Of a DNA stretch of 64,000 nucleotides, positions 58,180 to 64,000 are shown piece by piece. The notes beneath the pieces were generated by a model, which searched no databases, was not told the origin of the DNA, and saw only the letters and a program-made list of their open reading frames with translations. This DNA is from Bog-473 sp963809825 (GTDB lineage Bacteria; Actinomycetota; Acidimicrobiia; Acidimicrobiales; RAAP-2), in the NCBI GenBank assembly GCA_963809825.1, contig CAWELJ010000005.1:186001-250000 (forward strand). The letters run 5' to 3'. The position numbers and the translations under genes are program-made. Every line of letters starts with the position of its first letter. Position 1 is the stretch's first letter.

Positions 58180-59568
58180 TCAGCTGGCCTGACTGACCGA
58201 GCTCATGTTGAAGTCGGGGATGCGCAGCGGCGGCATGATCGTCCGGTTCAGGTACTCGCCGAACTCGCGCCCGAAAGAGCGCACCGGAGTACCGACCTCG
58301 GTGGTCCGCGCCAGCAGGTCGACCGGGCTCTCGTTGAAGCGGAAGTTGTTGGCCGCGCCGATCACGGCGCCGTCCTCAATGACGTAGACACCGTCACGCG
58401 TGAGGCCGGTCACGAGCAGCGTGGCCGGATCGACCTGGCGGATGTACCACAGGCAGGTCAACAGCAGGCCCCGCTCCGTCCGGGCCACCATGTCGTCGAC
58501 CGAGCCGCCCCCGCCGTCGGCACAGCGCAGCACGAGGTTGTCGACGTAGGGTGCCATCTCCGCCCCGGACTTCGCGGCGCCCGCCCGGTGGTAGCGGAGG
58601 TGCGTCAACATGCCGTCGCGCAGCCACTCCGTGCGGCCGATGGGGAGCCCGTCGTCGAAGACGGAGATGTCGGAGCTGCTGGCCTCGGTCACCACGAAGG
58701 GTGCGCACTCCACACCCGGCTCGAAGGGGTCGCTGTAGAGAGCGAACGGCATCGTCGCGATCCGATCGCCGACGCGCGTGCCCCCGCCCTCCTTCGAGAA
58801 GACGGTGCGGCCGTCCTCGGCGTCCTGGCCGCCGAGGGCGTAGAAGTCGATCATGGTCATCATGTCGCCGACACCCGAGGGCGGCAGGATGACCTCGTAG
58901 CGACCTGCCTCGAGCGCGATCTGGCGCGTGCCCCAGTCGAGGCGGCGCCAGATCTCCTGCTCCATCTCCTCGAGTGACGGCGTGACCGTCGGCCGACCGA
59001 CCCAGGCCGAGCCCGTCCCGTCCGCCGTGCGGCCCACCAGGTGCGCGGCCCCCGTCGACTGCAGGTGGGAGCGACGCAGCCCCGTGGAGGTGCCCAGGTA
59101 GTGCGTCGTCAGGTCCAGCTCCGCGAACCCTGCCAGCACGGCGTCGCGCGCGTCCGCCCGGGCGAAGGCTCCCGAAAGAGATGACAGGACGCCTTCGAGC
59201 ACCGAGGCGTCCGTCTCCTCCGGCGCCAGCCCGAAGGGGCGCCCGAGAGCGCTGTCCGACGGTTCGACCAGGGAGAACGCATCCTCGGCCGGCGGAGCCG
59301 CCCGGGCGTCGGCCAGTGCCGCCGCGACCATCTCGGCGACACCCTCGGTGCCTACGACGCCGGACCGCCGTGCCGTGCTGACCGCGCTGCCGGCGACGAC
59401 GATCACGCTCACGGCGCGGGCGCGGTGCACGCCGTTGGTCGTCGTCCGGTTCAAGGCGAAGCGGACGTCGGCGTGACTGGCCTCCTCGACCAGGACGATG
59501 CAGCCGTCGGCGCCGGCGGCACCGGCCGTCGCCACACCGTGCTCGACCAGTTCCTGGGCGGGGATCAC
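58180..59568 (-). CDS. tldE: TldE/PmbA-family protein (modulator of DNA gyrase)
   Basis: A 462-residue partner subunit of the TldD/TldE heterodimeric metalloprotease. It lacks the HExxxH motif of TldD, as expected for TldE. Family features include YLGTSTGLRRSHLQSTGAAH, RYEVILPPSGVGDMMTMID near the cleft and the C-terminal segment GLTRDGVYVIEDGAVIGAAN, then NFRFNESPVDLLA. In E. coli the pair trims peptides such as microcin B17 precursor and CcdA. GTG 59568 is chosen, with GGGGCGG five bases upstream. It lies 16 bp after the tldD stop, so both are co-transcribed. Confidence 0.9.
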   Translation of the reverse strand: MIPAQELVEHGVATAGAAGADGCIVLVEEASHADVRFALNRTTTNGVHRARAVSVIVVAGSAVSTARRSGVVGTEGVAEMVAAALADARAAPPAEDAFSLVEPSDSALGRPFGLAPEETDASVLEGVLSSLSGAFARADARDAVLAGFAELDLTTHYLGTSTGLRRSHLQSTGAAHLVGRTADGTGSAWVGRPTVTPSLEEMEQEIWRRLDWGTRQIALEAGRYEVILPPSGVGDMMTMIDFYALGGQDAEDGRTVFSKEGGGTRVGDRIATMPFALYSDPFEPGVECAPFVVTEASSSDISVFDDGLPIGRTEWLRDGMLTHLRYHRAGAAKSGAEMAPYVDNLVLRCADGGGGSVDDMVARTERGLLLTCLWYIRQVDPATLLVTGLTRDGVYVIEDGAVIGAANNFRFNESPVDLLARTTEVGTPVRSFGREFGEYLNRTIMPPLRIPDFNMSSVSQAS

Positions 59569-59584
59569 GTGGTCCGCCCCATGT

Positions 59585-61078
59585 TCAGCGACCCGACTCC
59601 TCGCGGGCGTTGAGGATCCGCACCCCGCGCACGAGCACCGACGGGCACCCGTGCGACACCGGAGCGGTTTGGCCCGGCTGCCCCTTGCCGCAGTTGAACG
59701 CTCCCCCGAGCACCCAGGTGGACGCACCGCCCACCGCCTCCATGGCCCCCCAGAATTCGGTCGTGGTGGCTTGATACGCCACGTCCTTGAGCTGCCCGGC
59801 GAGCTTCCCGTTCTCAATCCTGTAGAAGCGCTGCCCGGTGAACTGGAAGTTGTAGCGCTGCATGTCGATCGACCAGCTCTTGTCACCGACGACGTAGATC
59901 CCCCGGTCCACCCGTGCGATGAGCTCGTCGGTGGTCGGGCCGTCGGCCCCGGCATGGGCGAGCGACACGTTGGCCATGCGCTGAATGGGCACGTGCATGG
60001 GGGAGTCGGCGAACGCGCAGCCGTTGGAGCGCCCGAAGCCCATGGCGGCGGCGATGGAGCGGTCGAGCTGGTAGCCGACGAGCACGCCGCCCCGCACGAG
60101 GTCGAAGGACTGGCCCTCCACGCCCTCATCGTCGATTGCGACGGTGGCCAGCCCGTGCTCCACCGTGCGGTCCCCGGTCACGTGCATGACGGGGGAGCCG
60201 TACTGCAGTGTGCCGAGCTTGTCGAAGGTGGCGAACGAGGTGCCGGCGTAGGCGGCCTCGTAGCCGACGGCCCGGTCGAGCTCGGTGGCGTGGCCGATCG
60301 ATTCGTGGATGGTGAGCCATAGGTTCGACGGGTCCACGACGAGGTCGTAGCTGCCCGACTCGACCGACGGCGCCGCGAGCTTCTCGGCCAAGAGCTCGGG
60401 CAGCCGGGCCAGCTCCGCGCCCCAGTCCCAGTTGCCCTCCGAGGTCGGCCCGGTCAGCCATTCCCAGCCGCGGCCGACCGGCGGGGCGATCGTGCGCATC
60501 GTCTCGAAGCCGGTGTCCGAGAGGGCGAGCGCCTCGAGCTGGGCCTGCAGGCGCACCCGGTGCTGGCTGGCGCGCGTCCCGTTCAGGTCGGCCAGATAGG
60601 TCTGCTCGGACACGGCCAGGAGCGAGGCGGTCGTGTGCGAGACGACGGCGTGGCCGCCCAGCATGCGGCACCACTCCGACAGGAGGGCGATCTTGTCTGC
60701 CATGGGCACGCCCGAAGGATCGATCTCGAACGCGCTGGACCACACCACGTCGCCGTGGTTCGGCTCGGGCGCCAGCTCAACGCGCCCGCCGGCCGCCCGG
60801 CCGGTGACCCGCGCCATCTCCATGGCGCGGGGGACGAGGCGGGCCGCCTCCTCGGGGCGAACGTCGACGGTGGCGGCGTACCCGACGGCTCCGTCGACGA
60901 CCACGCGCAGGCCCATACCGAACTCCGTGTCGTCCGCCGCCGTCTCGGGGTGCGCGTCGTGGAGGCGGACCATCTGGCTGCGGATGCGCTCGACCCGGAG
61001 CTCGGCTGCCTGGCAGCCCCCGGCTGCACCGAGCGCGGCGTCCGCCAGTGCCGAGAGCTCGTCCGCCGCGAGTGGCAT
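59585..61078 (-). CDS. tldD: TldD metalloprotease subunit
   Basis: A 497-residue zinc protease of the TldD family. The metal site is LTIHESIGHATELDRAVGYE (HExxxH). The C-terminus has GGAFNCGKGQPGQTAPVSHG and CPSVLVRGVRILN, with the conserved Cys. Paired with TldE downstream; together they form a proteolytic chamber for unfolded peptides, including natural-product precursors in some bacteria. No such precursor gene is visible here. ATG 61078 overlaps the stop of the Gfo/Idh/MocA gene by one base (TGATG), so the three genes form one operon. Confidence 0.93.
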   Translation of the reverse strand: MPLAADELSALADAALGAAGGCQAAELRVERIRSQMVRLHDAHPETAADDTEFGMGLRVVVDGAVGYAATVDVRPEEAARLVPRAMEMARVTGRAAGGRVELAPEPNHGDVVWSSAFEIDPSGVPMADKIALLSEWCRMLGGHAVVSHTTASLLAVSEQTYLADLNGTRASQHRVRLQAQLEALALSDTGFETMRTIAPPVGRGWEWLTGPTSEGNWDWGAELARLPELLAEKLAAPSVESGSYDLVVDPSNLWLTIHESIGHATELDRAVGYEAAYAGTSFATFDKLGTLQYGSPVMHVTGDRTVEHGLATVAIDDEGVEGQSFDLVRGGVLVGYQLDRSIAAAMGFGRSNGCAFADSPMHVPIQRMANVSLAHAGADGPTTDELIARVDRGIYVVGDKSWSIDMQRYNFQFTGQRFYRIENGKLAGQLKDVAYQATTTEFWGAMEAVGGASTWVLGGAFNCGKGQPGQTAPVSHGCPSVLVRGVRILNAREESGR

Positions 61079-62067
61079 CAGGCGACGGGCGTGGGTTGCC
61101 GCACCGGGAGGCCGGCGGCGGTGTAGATGGCGTCGATGAGCTCCATCGTACGGATGGCGTCGGCGGCGGTGGTCGGGAACGACGCGCCGTCCTCGACGGC
61201 TGCCGCGAACGCCTCGAGTTGGAAGTCGTAGCTCGGTTTGCGGCTGAAGCGCTCCTTGCGCGTACCGAGCGAGGTGGTCACCTTCATCCGGTGCCCGTAC
61301 TGCGGGCTGAAGGGGTTGAAGACGGAGATCTTGCCGTTGTCGCCCGTGATCTCCGCGTGGAGGCGCAGCACCGAGGACGAGAACATGGAGCAGCCGATGT
61401 GCGCGCTGCCGCCGTCGGTGAGGGAGAAGTGGGCATCCATGGCCCGGTCGACCCCGGGGGAGGAGAGCTTCGCCTCGGCGCTGATCACCCGGGGCCCCGG
61501 AGCGACGAGCCGCAGGAGGCTGATGGGGTAGCACCCCATGTCCATGGTGGCCCCGCCGGCCAGCGCCAACCGGTAGCGGATGTCCCCCTTCTTCCACAGC
61601 GGGGCCGAGAAGGCGACGTCGACCTTGGAGATGTTGCCGAGCTCTCCGGAGCGGACGATCTCGACCAGCCGTTTGGCGAGAGGGTGGTACTGGTAGTGGA
61701 AGGCCTCCATGACGACTAAACCGGGGTTGCCATTGTCGGCCTCCGCCACCGCCCGTGCCTCGTCGGCGTTGGCGGTGAAGGGCTTCTCGCAGAGGACGTG
61801 CTTGCCGGCCCCGAGGGCGGCGATCGTCCAGTGCCCGTGCAGCCCGTTCGGCAGCGGGTTGTAGACGGCGTCGATGTCCGGGTCGTTCACCAACTCGGCG
61901 TAACTGCCCAGGACACGGGGGATCTCATGCTTGCGGGCGAACTCCTCGGCCCGGGTGCGGTCGCGGGCCGCCACGGCGGTCACGAGGGCGCGGCCGGTCC
62001 GTCGGGCGGGTTTGACCAGGGCGACGGGGGTGATACGGGCCGCCCCGAGGACCCCGATCCTCAGCAC
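61078..62067 (-). CDS. Gfo/Idh/MocA-family oxidoreductase
   Basis: A 329-residue NAD(P)-dependent sugar oxidoreductase type protein. The Rossmann motif is RIGVLGAARITPVALVKPAR, the cofactor/catalytic Lys motif is GKHVLCEKPFTANADEARAV, and GGATMDMGCYPISLLRL contains the conserved catalytic-domain segment. Substrates in this family range from inositol and glucose-fructose to trans-dihydrodiols; the EAFHYQYHPLAKRLVEIVRS segment recalls the dihydrodiol/xylose dehydrogenase branch. GTG 62067 is the chosen start, with no clear ribosome site. First gene of the tldD-tldE operon and divergent from the acyltransferase. Confidence 0.9.
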   Translation of the reverse strand: MLRIGVLGAARITPVALVKPARRTGRALVTAVAARDRTRAEEFARKHEIPRVLGSYAELVNDPDIDAVYNPLPNGLHGHWTIAALGAGKHVLCEKPFTANADEARAVAEADNGNPGLVVMEAFHYQYHPLAKRLVEIVRSGELGNISKVDVAFSAPLWKKGDIRYRLALAGGATMDMGCYPISLLRLVAPGPRVISAEAKLSSPGVDRAMDAHFSLTDGGSAHIGCSMFSSSVLRLHAEITGDNGKISVFNPFSPQYGHRMKVTTSLGTRKERFSRKPSYDFQLEAFAAAVEDGASFPTTAADAIRTMELIDAIYTAAGLPVRQPTPVA

Positions 62068-62170
62068 GCGGCGGTCATCGGGGCGTGTTGACCTGGGAGG
62101 GGCAGTGAGGACGGGGCCCGACGGACGTTTCCCCAGTATGGGACGGAGGGGCCGCAACGCCGGCCGGGGC

Positions 62171-62176
62171 TACCTG
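62171..62176 (+). promoter_or_regulatory. -10-like box (TACCTG) before the acyltransferase gene
   Basis: TACCTG ends 7 nt before ATG 62184, with no ribosome site, so a leaderless start is possible. The last base is not the usual T. Confidence 0.4.
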
Positions 62177-62183
62177 GCGCACC

Positions 62184-64000
62184 ATGAGCACGGACGCTAA
62201 CGCACGCGGGCCACGCCCGACGCTTGGACACATCCGGGGCCTCGACGGCATCCGGGCGCTGTCCGTGCTGGCCATCATCGCCTTCCACACCGGCCTCAAC
62301 TCGGTTCCCGGAGGGTTCTACGGCGTGGATTCCTTCTTCGTTCTCTCGGGGTTCCTCATCACATCACTGCTGGTCAAGGAGTGGGGTGGGACCGGCAACA
62401 TCCGGTTGCGGCGCTTCTGGGCCGGCCGGGCCCGGCGGCTGCTGCCCGCGCTGTTCCTGCTCGTCGCCGTCATCGGCGTCGTCCTGGCAGTCGTGCCGCG
62501 CGTCCTGGCCACGCCCCACGTCCTCGGCGACGCCCTGTCCACCGTCTTCTACGTCTCGAACTGGTACTCAATTCACGGCGGGGTGACCTACTTCTCCCTG
62601 TCCTCCCAACCCTCACCGCTCCTGCACACCTGGTCGCTGGCGATCGAGGAGCAGTTCTACCTGGTGTGGCCGCTCGTCGTCCTGGCCGTGCTCAAGCTCG
62701 GGACGGCACGGCGGTCCCGGTCGGTCCGCGGACGCCGCGTCGAGGTCCTCGGGGGCGGCCGCATGCTGCTCGTCCCCCAGCCCCCGGTCCGGCGGGACCC
62801 CGACTGGACGCGCCGCCGCCGCCTGCACGTGCTGTTCGCCGTGGCGTGCCTCGGCTCGCTCGCCTCGGCCGTCCTGATGGTGTGCCTGGCACCCCAGGGG
62901 TACACGACCCGCGCCTACTACGGGACGGACACCCGGGCCCAGGCACTGCTGGTCGGCGCCGCCATCGCCATCGGGCTGACGCTCTGGCGGGAGGGGAGCC
63001 GCCGCCGGTGGTTCACCCGCCTCGCCTCGGTGCTGGCGATCGCCGGCATCCTCGGCACTGCGGCGCTGTGGGCGACGACGACCGAGACCTCGACCTTCGC
63101 CTTCAGTGGCGGCTTCCTCGTCGCCAGCCTGGCTGCGGGTGCCGTCGTCCTCGGGTGCGCGGTGGCTCCCCGCTCGCTCGCCGTGCGGCTCTTGGAACTG
63201 CCGCCGCTGCCACAGTGGGGCCGGATCTCCTACGGCGTCTACCTCTGGTACTGGCCGGTGCTGCTGGTGATGACGGGGCAGCGGCTGCACTGGGGTGTCT
63301 ATCCGCTGTTCCTCGCCCGCGTCGGCATCACCGTGGCCATCGCGGCCATCAGCTACGACCTCGTCGAGATGCCGATCCGCCGTGGCGCGCTCAGGCACTG
63401 GCGCTCATGGATCGCCGCGCCGATCGGCGCCGCCGCCGCCATCGGCGCGGTGTTCATCAGCACGCTGGTGCCGGTGGGTGCGAGCGAGCTGCAGGGCACC
63501 CAGCTCAGCGTGGTGGCCGCCCACGTCGTCACCTCGACCACGGCGACCACGGCGGTGACGCGGCCGGGCCAGGTGACGACGACGGAGCCACCGACCACCA
63601 CGACGACGGCCCCCTCCTACCTCACCCCGGCCCTACCCCCGACCAGCGCCACGAGACCGGTCAAGGTGCTCCTCGTCGGGGACTCCATCGCCGGCTCGCT
63701 GGGCGTGGGACTCGCCCTCGAGGCGCGCCAGTACGACGTGCAGATCGCCAACGAGGGGACGCCCGGCTGCTCCTTGTCCATGCAGGGCCAAATTCGGGTC
63801 CTCTTCTACACGGTGCCGCCGGATGCACCCTGCGACGTCGGCAACCACCCGGACTCCCTGCTCACCGCGTGGCGCAGATGGGTGGACGCCTACAACCCCG
63901 ACGTCGTGGTCTACCTCGCCCGGGGTGAGACCTTCGACCAGAACGTCGGCGGGCAGTGGCAGAACATCGGGCAGGCCGCCTTCGGCCGCTACGTGGAGAG
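62184..64000 (+). CDS. OafA-like acyltransferase-3 with SGNH domain (3' partial)
   Basis: The gene runs off the window; 605 complete codons are visible. The N-terminal acyltransferase_3 domain has the catalytic-type His in LAIIAFHTGLNSVPGGFYGV, then DSFFVLSGFLITSLLVKEW and GRARRLLPALFLLVAVIG. SPLLHTWSLAIEEQFYLVWP is also diagnostic. About ten membrane helices are followed by a Thr-rich linker (TTTEPPTTTTTAP type) and an SGNH domain beginning VKVLLVGDSIAGSLGVGLAL (GDS). Such proteins O-acetylate surface polysaccharide, peptidoglycan or glycolipids. The Thr-rich linker between domains is long. Divergent from the Gfo/Idh/MocA gene. Confidence 0.92.
   Translation, partial: MSTDANARGPRPTLGHIRGLDGIRALSVLAIIAFHTGLNSVPGGFYGVDSFFVLSGFLITSLLVKEWGGTGNIRLRRFWAGRARRLLPALFLLVAVIGVVLAVVPRVLATPHVLGDALSTVFYVSNWYSIHGGVTYFSLSSQPSPLLHTWSLAIEEQFYLVWPLVVLAVLKLGTARRSRSVRGRRVEVLGGGRMLLVPQPPVRRDPDWTRRRRLHVLFAVACLGSLASAVLMVCLAPQGYTTRAYYGTDTRAQALLVGAAIAIGLTLWREGSRRRWFTRLASVLAIAGILGTAALWATTTETSTFAFSGGFLVASLAAGAVVLGCAVAPRSLAVRLLELPPLPQWGRISYGVYLWYWPVLLVMTGQRLHWGVYPLFLARVGITVAIAAISYDLVEMPIRRGALRHWRSWIAAPIGAAAAIGAVFISTLVPVGASELQGTQLSVVAAHVVTSTTATTAVTRPGQVTTTEPPTTTTTAPSYLTPALPPTSATRPVKVLLVGDSIAGSLGVGLALEARQYDVQIANEGTPGCSLSMQGQIRVLFYTVPPDAPCDVGNHPDSLLTAWRRWVDAYNPDVVVYLARGETFDQNVGGQWQNIGQAAFGRYVE

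Overview
The window is about 64 kb of very GC-rich, densely packed bacterial DNA. Several features point to an actinobacterium: a mycothiol-dependent formaldehyde dehydrogenase, a DivIVA-like coiled-coil protein, an LAxTG (sortase E type) surface protein, LuxR-type two-component regulation with PspC domains, MMPL export, and many start codons placed 6-8 nt after a TANNNT -10 box (leaderless transcripts). The abundance of acyl-CoA enzymes and of thiolase/DUF35 pairs would suit an uncultured Acidimicrobiia-like lineage, but that placement is inference. I see no rRNA, tRNA, CRISPR array, insertion sequence or prophage; it reads as ordinary chromosome.

Layout. 1-6.6 kb: the end of a GGDEF-EAL protein, then leftward genes for a fused electron-transfer flavoprotein (beta+alpha in one chain), a gamma-glutamyltransferase and S-(hydroxymethyl)mycothiol dehydrogenase, then a VOC protein. 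6.7-14.3 kb: a YrhK-like membrane protein, a secreted repeat protein, a COG4280-like membrane protein with a small partner, an amidohydrolase, and a large Ig-repeat surface protein. 14.5-18.3 kb: a methyltransferase, a thiolase/DUF35 pair with a short leaderless upstream ORF, an aldo/keto reductase and a small unknown gene. 18.4-25.1 kb: an MMPL transporter, a cNMP-binding protein, DUF1707 and PspC proteins, divergent from a PspC-sensor kinase/response regulator pair and a CysQ-like phosphatase. 25.2-29 kb: a cold-shock gene broken by one extra base, a carotenoid oxygenase, an unknown membrane protein and a double-RDD protein.

29-37 kb holds a leftward acyl-CoA catabolic operon: acyl-CoA dehydrogenase, a thiolase-like protein without its cysteine, DUF35, acyl-CoA synthetase, SDR hydroxyacyl-CoA dehydrogenase and a ferritin-like diiron protein. 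Several junctions overlap by 4 bp, and a DUF1214 gene diverges from it. 37-39.2 kb: a VOC protein, a sulfotransferase and an HD-domain protein. 39.4-46.6 kb is the most unusual locus: an anchored exported protein of unknown function, a membrane-tethered branched-chain-type binding protein, and one 1,294-residue polypeptide that joins all four LivH-LivM-LivF-LivG transporter parts.

46.8-49.1 kb: a secreted CE1-type esterase and a serine hydrolase. 49.4-58.2 kb looks like a cell-surface polysaccharide locus: a membrane pseudokinase, a processive GT2, a GT-C glycosyltransferase, a DivIVA-like protein and a GH8 glycanase, followed by a DUF4389 membrane protein and a methyltransferase. 58.2-62.1 kb: a TldE/TldD protease pair and a Gfo/Idh/MocA oxidoreductase. 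The window ends inside an acyltransferase-3/SGNH (OafA-like) gene.
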